Source: JAKZRT01 sp965247915 (GTDB lineage Bacteria > Pseudomonadota > Alphaproteobacteria > Rhodobacterales > Rhodobacteraceae). From it: a stretch of 64,000 bases of DNA. Positions 7,071 through 15,195 of the stretch are shown here, piece by piece (the stretch's first letter is position 1; each line of letters starts with the position of its first letter). The DNA lies in assembly GCA_965247915.1 (NCBI GenBank), contig OZ252048.1:2046001-2110000 (forward strand). The letters run 5' to 3'. The notes under the pieces were generated by a model. The model saw only the letters and a program-made list of their open reading frames with translations. It made no database searches and had not been told where the DNA came from. A program made the translations under genes and the position numbers.

Positions 7071-7682
7071 TCAGGGCTTACCCTTCGACTTGAACGTCTT
7101 GGGATTTGCCGGCCGATCCTGTGCCGGTCCACGCTCATTGCTTGTCGACGAAGCACCGATCGAACCTTCTTCGGTCCCACCGCTAACGCCATGGTGTATG
7201 TCGTTGGGGACGCCGGTCGGGTTCTCGGTTGCTTTGCCGACGGGTTTCTTGTTGCCCGGGTTGCCGCCTTCGACGGGCGGCTCGCAGTCGATTACGCACG
7301 GCCGCTCGCAGTTCGGGCCCTTACATGGGTCACAACCCGAGCCGACACATGGATCACAGCTTGGACCGACGCAGGTCGACGCCGTCACATCCGGACAGTT
7401 TTCCACTATCTACGCCAGTATCTCGGCGAAATCGTCGCGTTCGCGCAGCAGCACCATAATCTCCGCCGGAATATCGGCAATATTGCAGACCTGCTCGAGG
7501 ACTTCCTCATGCGAGGCATTTGCGTCCGACAGAACCTCCTCGGGTGAAACCGTAAACTTGTCGTACGTCGCTTCGGCCTCGACCAGCAGCGCCTGCGACT
7601 ACGCCGAAAACGCAGTGGCGAGCGAAATGATCAGAAATCCGGCAAACGCCAGAATCGTCTCGTTGATCGTTAATGTTTTCAT
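7071..7682 (-). pseudogene. Secreted Cys-rich protein interrupted by two in-frame TAG codons
   Basis: One continuous frame starts with ATG at 7680-7682 after GGATGGGG. It encodes a clear signal peptide (ILAFAGFLIISLATAFSA) and then meets TAG at 7599-7601. It continues as an acidic helical segment (TYDKFTVSPEEVLSDANASH, later IPAEIMVLLRERDDFAEILA), meets a second TAG at 7410-7412, and goes on into a repetitive Cys-rich tail. That tail has a C-x-G-x-x-C-(D/E)-x-C pattern repeated about three times (CVGPSCDPC, CVGSGCDPC, CKGPNCERPC), followed by Gly/Pro/Lys-rich sequence. Protein-like character on both sides of each stop argues that this was one 200-residue exported protein. The family is unknown to me. 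Nonsense mutation is the simplest reading; readthrough or sequence error are alternatives. Confidence 0.6.
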
Positions 7683-8025
7683 AGCCCCATCCACCAAAAC
7701 ACACGGTGGCCCTTTGTTGTGAACCCAACAGAGCCTCATTTATGCCTCAATCCGGCCAAGTTGGTCAAATTTCAGCGTGTTTGACGCGCGAAGAATAGAA
7801 AATCGGTTCGAATTGTGGTGATTGTAGCACAAATTGGGGCCAAAAATACCGTGCCAGCGCCGCAATATCGCCGCAATTGCTATTATCATTAGCGCCGTTT
7901 TAACGTGGAATATGTCAATTTTTAGACGATTCCAAAATGGTTGCTGGCGCGATTCGCGCCCTAACCGCCGGTAGGATTGGCCAGAAATTAACGCGCCAGG
8001 GCGATGTCGGCGTCCGATGACGCTA
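7683..8025. other. AT-rich intergenic region upstream of the Cys-rich gene
   Basis: This stretch is visibly poorer in GC than its surroundings and has no convincing gene; a 98-codon minus frame has no ribosome binding site or recognisable character. It should hold the promoter of the Cys-rich gene. It ends at the TA target dinucleotide (8024-8025) of the first IS630-type element. Confidence 0.4.
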
Positions 8026-9075
8026 AAGCACTTCACCTGAACTTGGAATCAATGGGGATTCCCAAAGGGATTGATTTGTGATTCACGCTATTTGGAGGTG
8101 AATTATGAGCAATACTTATTCTTTGGATTTGCGCACGCGGGTGATTTCACAGGTTCGGACGGGGATTTCCCGGCGCGAGGTTGCGCGGCGTTTCGGAGTG
8201 AGCCCGAGCTTTGTCATCAAGGTCGTTCAGCGTTTTGAGAAATCCGGCTCAGCAGCATCAGCAAAACAGGGGCGACCGAGCGGCAAGGGCAAGCTGGCGG
8301 CTTTCAGAACGGCGCTGGTGGCACAAGTTGCAGCGCATCCCGATCTGACTTTGGCGGAATTGAGGGACTGGCTCGCGCGCAAACATCGGGTGGGTGTGCA
8401 TCTCTTCTCGATCAGCCGAGTCCTGAAATCCGCAGGCTTCACATATAAAAAAATCGCTTCTGGCAGTGGAGGCTGGTCGCGCGCGGGCGCGCCGTAAGCG
8501 CTATATCTGGCAGGTTCATCGCCAGCCGTTCATGCGCAAAACCCCGCACCGGCTGGTCTTTATCGACGAGACCAGCGTGAAGACCAACATGACGCGGATG
8601 CGGGGCCGGTCGCTCAAAGGCCAGCGCCTGCGCGCCACAGCACCTTTTGGATATTGGCGCACACAAACCTTCATTGCCGGGCTCAGATGCGATGGCCTGA
8701 TCGCACCCTGGGTGCTGGACGGGCCGGTCAACCGAGCTGGTTTCGAGGCCTATGTCGAAACCCAGCTCGCGCCGGCGCTGAACCAAGGTGATGTTGTCAT
8801 CCTCGATAACCTGTCCTCGCACAAGAGCGCGAAAGCCGCCGCGATCCTGCGCAAATGCGGCGCTTGGTTCCTGTTCCTGCCACCCTATTCCCCGGATCTA
8901 AACCCGATCGAAATGGCGTTTTCAAAGCTCAAAGCCCATCTCCGGCGGATCAAGGCCAGAACAATCGACGCCCTGTGGCGGGCGGTAGGAGAAATCTGTG
9001 ACCTCTACGACGAAACTGAATGCTGGAACTACTTCAAGGCAGCCGGTTATGCGCACGACTAAAAGTGAAACGCTC
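8026..9075 (+). mobile_element. IS630-type insertion sequence, copy 1
   Basis: The ends are flanked by TA (8024-8025 and 9076-9077), the target duplicated by IS630/Tc1-mariner elements. The imperfect terminal repeats start AAGCACTTCACC on the left and, read inward, GAGCGTTTCACT on the right. The element holds one two-frame transposase gene. A subterminal GGGGATTCCCAAAG upstream of the gene is shared with the second IS630-type element in this window. Confidence 0.75.
8105..9062 (+). CDS. IS630-type transposase, two frames joined by a slippery A7
   Basis: The first frame (8105-8497) encodes the helix-turn-helix part (SLDLRTRVISQVRTGISRRE, then FGVSPSFVIKVVQRF). The second (entered after about 8453, ending at 9062) carries the DDE core: Asp in VFIDETS, Asp in VILDNLSSHK, and Glu in DLNPIEMAF. 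The frames meet at seven A (8447-8453) right after GFTY; moving on by one base gives KKSLLAVEAGRARARR. This is a probable programmed frameshift or transcription-slippage site, so the element may be active. The start has GGAGGTG 4 bases upstream. Confidence 0.85.
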
Positions 9076-9078
9076 TAA

Positions 9079-10010
9079 GTGTCTGATTCAAAACTCTACG
9101 CATGATTACAATGCCTTGCAATTTTACGCGTGAGGGTTCTGATATGTGCAACGAGTATCCATGCCTGTGAACTTGCGATGGATTTTTCCCAATCTTTGGC
9201 CAATCGCCGGCAGCGGTTGAGCCATGCGAAGGTGCGCTCGACGACCCATCTTCCGGGAATGACTTCGAAGCCTTCCGCAGTGTCGAAGCGCTTGACGATC
9301 TGGATTGTCCAGTCACCGATGCCTTCAAGAGCGTCGCGCAGCTTTGGTCCGGCATAACCGCCATCCGCAAAGATATGGCGCAAGTTTGGATGGGAATACC
9401 GGATGGATTTCAACACTTCCGGTGCGCCATCACGGTCTTGAATACCGGCGCTATGCACGACCAACCCAACCATAAACCCGAGCGTGTCGGTGACAATGTG
9501 GCGCTTGCGGCCCTTGGTTTTCTTGCCCGCGTCATAGCCCGAAATGCCACCGCTTTCCGTTGTTTTTATGGTCTGGCTATCAATGACACCAGCGGTGGGG
9601 CCGGGCTTCTTGCCATGAAACTCGCGCGCCGTCGCCACCAGAAAATGGCTGATCACTTCAAAGATGCCATCGTTGCGCCAGCCATAGAAATAGTAGCGCA
9701 CGGTGGACACTGGCGGGAAATCATTGGGCAGCATACGCCACGCACACCCGGCGCTGGCGATGTACAAAATGGCATCCAGAACATCGCGCATCGCCGTGCT
9801 GCGCGGACGACCAGTTGTTTTAGGCGGCGGCAGGAATGGCGCGATTAAACCCCATTCCTGATCGGTTAAATCGCTTGCATAGCGTCCCGAATGCCGTTCA
9901 TATCGGGCGCGAGTGGTTTCAGTCCAGGCCATTGTGATCTCCCTCGAATCTTATCAATCCGATTGAATCACAACTCGCTGAAATCACTCAATTAGTTTTG
10001 GATCAGACAC
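9079..10010 (-). mobile_element. IS5-family insertion sequence at the IS630 junction
   Basis: The terminal inverted repeats are GTGTCTGATTCAAAACT at the left end and, on the opposite strand at the right end, GTGTCTGATCCAAAACT, one mismatch in 17. The 932-bp element is flanked by TAA on both sides (9076-9078 and 10011-10013), a 3-bp TNA duplication as in the IS1031/IS427 groups. It sits exactly where the two IS630-type elements meet. Confidence 0.85.
9096..9932 (-). CDS. IS5-family transposase
   Basis: The 278-residue transposase is in a single frame. It starts with the DUF4096-like region (DLTDQEWGLIAPFLPPP, then CAWRMLPNDFPPVSTV). The DDE-type core follows, with Asp in AGVIDSQTIKT, Asp in HIFADGGYAG and Glu in GRWVVERTFAWLNRCRRL. 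The gene fills the element almost end to end and its stop lies 17 bases inside the right-hand repeat. No frameshift or internal stop was seen, so it is probably functional. Confidence 0.92.
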   Translation of the reverse strand: MAWTETTRARYERHSGRYASDLTDQEWGLIAPFLPPPKTTGRPRSTAMRDVLDAILYIASAGCAWRMLPNDFPPVSTVRYYFYGWRNDGIFEVISHFLVATAREFHGKKPGPTAGVIDSQTIKTTESGGISGYDAGKKTKGRKRHIVTDTLGFMVGLVVHSAGIQDRDGAPEVLKSIRYSHPNLRHIFADGGYAGPKLRDALEGIGDWTIQIVKRFDTAEGFEVIPGRWVVERTFAWLNRCRRLAKDWEKSIASSQAWILVAHIRTLTRKIARHCNHA

Positions 10011-10012
10011 TA

Positions 10013-11068
10013 AAGCATATTGCATTTAATCTGAGGCATATCCCGCGGCCTTGAGGAAGTTCCAGCATTGGTCTGGGTCGAAGAGATCACAAATGTCGCT
10101 GAGGGCGTCAAAGAGGGCATCGAAGGTTCTTGCTCCAACCCTTCGCAGGTGAGCTTTCAACTTTGAGAACGCCATTTCGATCGGGTTTAGATCCGGGGAG
10201 TAGGGTGGCAGGAACAAGAACCAGCATCCGCGCGCCCTCAACGCCTGTGCCGCGCGGTGGCTTTTGTGGGTGGAAAGATTGTCGAGAATGACCACAGTTC
10301 CAGGGTCCAGCGCAGGCGCAAGCTGGGTCTCGATATAAGTCTCGAACGCCGATCCATCCATTGCGCCGCTGATCACCCAGGGTGCAATCAGCGCGTTATG
10401 GGTCAGCCCGGCGATGAAGGTCTGCGTGCCCCATTTTCCAAAGGGTGCGGTGCCATAAAGCCGCTCACCCCTGAAGCTGCGCCCGCGCAACCGGGTGAGG
10501 TTGGTTTTGACGGCGGTTTCATCGATGAATACCAGCCTGTGCGGTTCGGCGCGCATGCGCGGCTGGCGGCGGCTGATCCATTCCCTTCGCGCCTTATGCA
10601 GGGCGGGCCGGTCACGTTCCTGCGCGACAAGTCCTTTTTTTATATGAAAACCCTGCGCGTTCCAGAGCCCGGTGGATTGAGGAGAGCTGAACGCTCACGC
10701 CGTGCGTCTCCGCAAGCGCACCCGCAAGTTCCTGCAATGTTATGTCCGGTTCAGCCCGGACAATCTCGATCAGGAAACCCGCATGCGGTGCCAGCTTGCC
10801 AAACCGGCCCGCTGGCCTGCCCTGTGGCTTGGGTGTGACCTCGCCCCGCTCACGTTGATCCGCCGCATAACGCACCGCCGTCGCTGCACTGACGCCATAA
10901 ACCCGCCCCGCAGCGCGACAAGAGTTTCCGGCCGCAATATACCCGCATATCCGCTGCCGAAGATCCAAAGAATACGGTTTGCCCATGCTCCACCTCCTCA
11001 CGGGAAATGAATCAGACAAACAACACTTTGGGAATCCCCTTTCGATTCACATCAAACGCAAACCGCTT
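10013..11068 (-). mobile_element. IS630-type insertion sequence, copy 2
   Basis: The ends are flanked by TA (10011-10012 and 11069-11070). The terminal repeats read inward as AAGCATATTGCATTTAATCTGA and AAGCGGTTTGCGTTTGATGTGA, sharing most positions. It is in the opposite orientation to copy 1. It shares the subterminal GGGGATTCCCAAAG with copy 1, but its proteins are clearly different in sequence, so it is a relative and not a duplicate. Confidence 0.8.
10026..10986 (-). CDS. IS630-type transposase, two frames joined by a slippery A7
   Basis: The upstream frame starts MGKPYSLDLRQRICGYIAAG at 10986 (GAGGAGGTGG upstream) and ends at 10612. The downstream frame carries VFIDETAVKTN, VILDNLSTHK and DLNPIEMAFSKLK, the DDE residues. 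The two meet at a minus-strand A7 (10641-10635) after GFSY. A one-base advance there gives KKGLVAQERDRPALHKARRE, the usual linker of the family. The same slip site and direction occur in copy 1. An open frame exists 11 codons upstream of the chosen start but lacks family character. Confidence 0.85.
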
Positions 11069-11070
11069 TA

Positions 11071-11316
11071 GGGTTCAGCGCCTGGGCACATGACATGGTT
11101 CTGGGGGCGCGGGTCAACTTTGTGGGGCGCGGTCTCAGCGGCTTCGCCGAAATGGCGCGGTCGCGTCTGACCGGTGCTGACGCGGCCCCGGACGAAACTG
11201 TAATCCGCGCCGGTCTCACACTTTCGTTCGGCCGGATCGGCGGGACTAGCCCGCTGACCCGCCAGTTCCGCACCGCCGACCCGGTGGCCCAGCTGGTCCG
11301 TCGCGGGTTCTTCTGA
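11071..11316 (+). pseudogene. C-terminal stump of a probable outer-membrane protein
   Basis: In-frame sequence runs from the right flank of the second IS630-type element to TGA at 11314-11316. Alternating polar and hydrophobic residues (MVLGARVNFVGRGLSGFAEM, then VIRAGLTLSF) resemble beta-barrel strands. The protein ends RRGFF, with an aromatic last residue as in many outer-membrane proteins. No matching N-terminal part is visible to the left of the IS array, so insertion was accompanied by deletion or rearrangement. The parent family is not identified. Confidence 0.5.
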
Positions 11317-11358
11317 CCCCCCCTTCCCTCGCTTGCGCCAATGGCTTAAGTCGCGCGC

Positions 11359-12711
11359 ATGAGCAGGCGGCTTGATATCGTGGGTGGCGGCATGGCCGGG
11401 GCCGAAGCCGCGTGGCAGGCCGCCGAGGCAGGCGTCGCCGTCACCATTCACGAAATGCGCCCGGCGCAGGGCACATTTGCCCATAAAACCGGCGATCTGG
11501 CCGAAATGGTCTGTTCGAACTCGTTCCGCTCGGATGACGACGATCAAAACGCGGTCGGCCTTTTGCATTGGGAAATGCGCGTCGCAGGTGGGTTAATCAT
11601 CGAAATGGCCGATGCCCACGCGCTGCCCGCTGGTGGGGCGCTGGCGGTTGATCGTGAGGCTTTCGCGCGCGCCGTAACCGGTCGTCTGCACGCCCACCCG
11701 AATGTGCGGATCAAATCCGGCGAGATCACCGAGCTGCCGCGCCAGGGCCAGTGGATCATCGCCACCGGCCCGCTCACCAGCGGCAATCTGGCCGCCGCGA
11801 TCCGGGCTGAAACCGGGCAGGCGGCGCTGGCGTTTTTCGATGCCATAGCACCCATTGTCTATGCCGAGACCATCGACATGACGCGCGCCTGGATGCAGTC
11901 GCGCTATGACAAGGGCGAAACCGAGGAAGACCGCCGCGCTTACCTCAACTGCCCCATGGACCGCAATGAGTACGAGGCCTTCATCGACGCGCTGCTGGCC
12001 GCCGACAAGACCGAATTTCACGAGGGCGAGACCGCCAGGTATTTCGACGGCTGCCTGCCGATCGAGGTGATGGCCGAACGCGGGCGCGACACGCCGCGGT
12101 TTGGTCCGATGAAGCCCGTGGGGCTGACCAATGCCCATGCGCCAGACCAAAAACCCTATGCGGTTGTACAGCTCAGGCGCGACAATGCGTTGGGGACGCT
12201 TTTCAACATCGTGGGTTTTCAGACCAAGATGAAGCACGGCAGCCAGGTTGATGTTTTCAAAATGATTCCCGGTCTTGAAAACGCCAGCTTTGCGCGGCTT
12301 GGCGGCATTCACCGGAATACGTTTATCAATTCGCCGACGCTTCTGGACGATCAGATGCGCCTGAAATCTCGACCCAATATCAGGTTTGCCGGTCAAATCA
12401 CCGGCGTCGAAGGCTATGTGGAAAGTGCTGCCATGGGGCTTTTGGCCGGGCGCTTGGCGGTGGCCGAAATGGCGGGCCGGCCATTGCTGCCGCCGCCGCC
12501 CGAGACCGCCATCGGCGCATTACTTAATCACATCACCAGCGGCGCCGAGGCCAAGACTTTCCAGCCGATGAATGTGAATTTTGGCTTGTTTCCGCCGGTG
12601 GATGCCCAAGGCGGGCGGCGCAACCGCCGCGACCGGTACCGGGCTTATACCGACCGGGCCAAGGCCGCATGGCGCGCCTGGCTGGGCCAATCGCGGCTGG
12701 ACGCGGCGTGA
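11359..12711 (+). CDS. trmFO: tRNA m5U54 methyltransferase TrmFO
   Basis: The 450-residue flavoprotein uses methylene-tetrahydrofolate and FAD to make ribothymidine at position 54 of tRNA. The N-terminal dinucleotide-binding motif is VGGGMAGAEAAWQAAEAG, followed by EMRPAQGTFAHKTGDLAEMV and CSNSFRSDD, all hallmark TrmFO segments. Near the C-terminus LNHITSGAEAKTFQPMNVNF is the conserved end of the family. The length is normal. The ribosome binding site is weak; MSRRLDIVGG is the expected start. It lies 20 bases before a methyltransferase-like gene and is likely cotranscribed with it. Confidence 0.95.
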   Translation: MSRRLDIVGGGMAGAEAAWQAAEAGVAVTIHEMRPAQGTFAHKTGDLAEMVCSNSFRSDDDDQNAVGLLHWEMRVAGGLIIEMADAHALPAGGALAVDREAFARAVTGRLHAHPNVRIKSGEITELPRQGQWIIATGPLTSGNLAAAIRAETGQAALAFFDAIAPIVYAETIDMTRAWMQSRYDKGETEEDRRAYLNCPMDRNEYEAFIDALLAADKTEFHEGETARYFDGCLPIEVMAERGRDTPRFGPMKPVGLTNAHAPDQKPYAVVQLRRDNALGTLFNIVGFQTKMKHGSQVDVFKMIPGLENASFARLGGIHRNTFINSPTLLDDQMRLKSRPNIRFAGQITGVEGYVESAAMGLLAGRLAVAEMAGRPLLPPPPETAIGALLNHITSGAEAKTFQPMNVNFGLFPPVDAQGGRRNRRDRYRAYTDRAKAAWRAWLGQSRLDAA

Positions 12712-12731
12712 TTTCCGGCTAGGGTCGGGTC

Positions 12732-13343
12732 ATGGGCGACAAAGATCTGAGCAAAATCTGGCAGGCCAAATCGGTCGATGAGACCATCGAACTTTATGCA
12801 GGCTGGGCAGACAGTTATGACGAAGATGTCAAGGCCTGGGGCTATGCCACGCCGGGCCGGATTGCCGAGGCACTGGCCGCCGCCCTGCCTGACAAGGCAA
12901 CACCGATCCTGGACTTTGGCTGTGGCACCGGTGTTTCGGGCCGCGCATTGCTGGAACGCGGGTTTACGGTCGTCGATGGCACCGATGTTTCGGCGGAAAT
13001 GATCGCGCAGGCCGAGGGTCAGGGCCTGTATCGCAAGCTTTGGCAAAGCGAACCGGGGGTGCTGGACGTCAAGCCCGGCGATTACGCCGCAATTGCGGCC
13101 ATGGGGGTGATCAGCTCGGGTGCCGCACCACCCGACACCTTGGCGGTCGTACTGAACGCGCTTGGAAAAGGCGGATTGCTGGCGCTGTCGTACAACGACC
13201 CCACGCTTGCTGATCGGCTTTACCTTGACGCTTTGGAAGCTGCCACCGACGGCAGTTTGGCGCGGATTGTGTTCGAGGAGTACGGCCCGCACCTGCCGCA
13301 AAAAGACATGAATTCGCGCATCTACATCCTTGAAAAGACATGA
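12732..13343 (+). CDS. Class I SAM-dependent methyltransferase
   Basis: This 203-residue protein has the SAM-binding motif ILDFGCGTGVSGRALLERGF, followed by VDGTDVSAEMIAQA (motif II acidic residue). The N-terminal ELYAGWADSYDEDVKAWGY resembles Williams-Beuren-type and tellurite-resistance-like small-molecule methyltransferases. The substrate cannot be told from sequence. It sits between trmFO and gluQ and shares ATGA with gluQ, so a link to tRNA modification is possible but unproven. Confidence 0.8.
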   Translation: MGDKDLSKIWQAKSVDETIELYAGWADSYDEDVKAWGYATPGRIAEALAAALPDKATPILDFGCGTGVSGRALLERGFTVVDGTDVSAEMIAQAEGQGLYRKLWQSEPGVLDVKPGDYAAIAAMGVISSGAAPPDTLAVVLNALGKGGLLALSYNDPTLADRLYLDALEAATDGSLARIVFEEYGPHLPQKDMNSRIYILEKT

Positions 13344-14173
13344 TAACGCGCTTTGCGCCGTCGCCGACCGGGCCCATGCACCTAGGCCACGCCTATTCCG
13401 CATTGCTGGCTTGCGACCTGGCGCGGAATGCCGGCGGGCGGTTCCTGCTGCGAATCGAGGATATTGATGTTGCGCGGTCCCGAAGCGAATACGAGACGTT
13501 GATTTATGATGATATTGCGTGGCTGGGCATCGACTGGGAAAGACCGGTCATGCGGCAATCGGAGCGGTCTGAAGCCTATGACAAGGCGTTGCGCAATTTG
13601 TGGGACCAGGGCCTGCTTTACCCGTGCATCTGCACCCGGCGCGATATTGCCGAGGCCCTGAGCGCGCCGCACGGAAGCCCATCGGGGCCCGACGGGCCGG
13701 TCTATCCAGGCACATGCCGAAACCGGGACCGGGTTGCGCTCAAAGGCCCCCACGCGCTGCGCCTCGACATCAGGAAAGCCGCCCAAGTTGTTGAAACCCT
13801 GACATATACCGAGACCGGGGCGAAAGGGCCGGGCAAGGTGACGATGGACCCGCAGCGGTTGATTGAAGACATCGGCGATGTGGTTCTGGCGCGGCGCGAT
13901 ATCGGCACATCGTACCATTTGGCGGTGGTCGTTGACGATGCGGACCAAGCCATCACCACGATCGTGCGCGGGCGCGACCTCGCCCCGGCCACGCCCATTC
14001 ACGTGCTGCTGCAAAAGTTGCTGGGCCTGCCAACGCCGATATATCATCACCATCGGCTGATCCGCGACCAAGCAGACAAACGCTTGGCCAAACGCAATGA
14101 CGTGGCGGCGATCCGAACTTATCGCGACGCAGGTCAGACGCCCGCCGACATTCGCGCCATGGTGGGCTTTTAG
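13340..14173 (+). CDS. gluQ: Glutamyl-Q tRNA(Asp) synthetase
   Basis: The 277-residue protein resembles the catalytic half of glutamyl-tRNA synthetase without an anticodon-binding domain. It attaches glutamate to queuosine-34 of tRNA(Asp). The HIGH-like motif is HLGH at residues 14-17 after RFAPSPTG. Zinc-type cysteines appear in YPCICTRRDI and GTC. The KMSKS-like motif is KRLAKR near the end. The start overlaps the preceding gene as ATGA. Its stop overlaps the convergent hisI stop by 4 bases. Confidence 0.92.
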   Translation: MITRFAPSPTGPMHLGHAYSALLACDLARNAGGRFLLRIEDIDVARSRSEYETLIYDDIAWLGIDWERPVMRQSERSEAYDKALRNLWDQGLLYPCICTRRDIAEALSAPHGSPSGPDGPVYPGTCRNRDRVALKGPHALRLDIRKAAQVVETLTYTETGAKGPGKVTMDPQRLIEDIGDVVLARRDIGTSYHLAVVVDDADQAITTIVRGRDLAPATPIHVLLQKLLGLPTPIYHHHRLIRDQADKRLAKRNDVAAIRTYRDAGQTPADIRAMVGF

Positions 14174-14529
14174 GCCAGCGCGGCCAGCGTCTCGACCTCT
14201 TCACCGTCGGACACCGTTGTAAAGAAACAACTTTTCCGATTGGTATGACAAGCCGGGCCGGTTTGGTTGACCACCACCAACAGGCAATCGCGGTCACAAT
14301 CAATGCGCAGATCAACCAGGTTCTGAACATTACCGCTGGTCTCGCCCTTGACCCAGAATTGCCCGCGCGACCGCGACCAATAGGTCACGCGACCGGTCTC
14401 CAGGGTTCTTGCCACCGCCTCGGCATTCATCCAGGCCAGCATCAGAACCTGCCCGTCGCTGGCCTCCTGGGCCACGACCGGGATCAGGCCGGCGTCATTG
14501 TAATTCAGGCTCAACGGATCAAAAGCCAT
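14170..14529 (-). CDS. hisI: Phosphoribosyl-AMP cyclohydrolase HisI
   Basis: The 119-residue enzyme opens the purine ring of PR-AMP in histidine synthesis. Conserved features are MLAWMNAEAVARTLETG, YWSRSRGQFWVKGETSGNVQ, the metal-binding IDCDRDCLLV and CHTNRKSCF. An ATG six codons further upstream exists, but AAAGGG lies about 7 bases before MAFDPLSLNY, so I chose 14529. It is a separate hisI, not fused to hisE. It converges on gluQ with overlapping stop codons. Confidence 0.93.
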   Translation of the reverse strand: MAFDPLSLNYNDAGLIPVVAQEASDGQVLMLAWMNAEAVARTLETGRVTYWSRSRGQFWVKGETSGNVQNLVDLRIDCDRDCLLVVVNQTGPACHTNRKSCFFTTVSDGEEVETLAALA

Positions 14530-14595
14530 TTCGAAACCCTTTGTCATAACCGTGCAGCGTCCCTATGTAGGGCAGGTGTGTGTGAAGGGAAAGCG

Positions 14596-15054
14596 ATGAA
14601 CGCTGAAACCGATCTGATCCGGCTCTATTCAGGGCGTATTCTGGAGCTGGCCGCCAGCATTCCGCGCACCAAACGCCTGGTGCATCCGACCGCGACCGCG
14701 CGGCGGCGGTCACCGCTGTGCGGATCGACGGTCACGGTCGATGTCGAGGTCGAGGTCGCGGATGGGCGGATTACCGATTACGGTCAAGACGTTAAAGCCT
14801 GCGCCTTAGGTCAGGCTGCGGCCTCGGTCGTGGGCAGCGTGGTGATTGGACTGACCCATGGAGATATCGCCCAGGCGCGCGATCAACTTGCGGCCATGTT
14901 GAAATCGGGCGGTCCGCCGCCCGGGGCGCCATTTGAAGCTCTGGCAGTGCTGGAACCGGCGCGGGATTACAAGAACCGCCATGCGTCGATAATGCTGACC
15001 CTGGACACGCTGTCCGAAGCGCTGTGCGAGGCCGAAAAACAGGCGGCGGGATAA
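14596..15054 (+). CDS. IscU/NifU-N-like iron-sulfur scaffold-family protein
   Basis: The 152-residue protein carries the scaffold-like SPLCGSTVTVDVEV and KACALGQAAASVVGSVVIG with two of the usual Cys positions. A third ligand Cys is not in the typical place, so it may be a degenerate or specialised member of the family. The start has GAAGGGA 5 bases upstream. It is divergent from hisI, with a 66-base shared promoter region. In rhodobacteria a gene like this commonly sits next to hisI (from memory). Whether it assembles clusters is uncertain. Confidence 0.7.
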   Translation: MNAETDLIRLYSGRILELAASIPRTKRLVHPTATARRRSPLCGSTVTVDVEVEVADGRITDYGQDVKACALGQAAASVVGSVVIGLTHGDIAQARDQLAAMLKSGGPPPGAPFEALAVLEPARDYKNRHASIMLTLDTLSEALCEAEKQAAG

Positions 15055-15089
15055 AAAACCGCCGCACCCGGGGCTTTCCGGGGCGGCGG
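15053..15089 (-). terminator. Intrinsic terminator on the minus strand
   Basis: The stem is CCGCCGC-A-CCCGG (15059-15071) / CCGGG-GCGGCGG (15078-15089) with a 6-base loop. Read on the minus strand it is followed immediately by TTTTTT (15058-15053), a canonical Rho-independent terminator for the recG/40-residue gene transcript. It overlaps the stop codon of the plus-strand scaffold gene. Confidence 0.75.
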
Positions 15090-15195
15090 AGGAACGCGGA
15101 TCACATCAGACCGGGCGCTGGCGCGGGACAGGCAATGACGCTGCTTTCTTGGGGACTTGCAGCACTACGCGCCCGGTTGGAACCGCAGGCAGAGA

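Noticed and set aside
6848..7093. Plus-strand frame of 81 codons across the spacer after the peptidase gene
   Set aside because: It begins inside the perfect hairpin at 6850-6877, has no ribosome binding site and no recognisable fold.
7050..7547. Plus-strand frames over the Cys-rich gene
   Set aside because: They read the complement of the Cys repeats; the minus frame has a signal peptide, a ribosome binding site and repeats.
8105..9062. Reading the IS630-type transposase as two broken genes
   Set aside because: The break is at A7, and an identical arrangement exists in the second element, so a programmed slip is more likely than a mutation.
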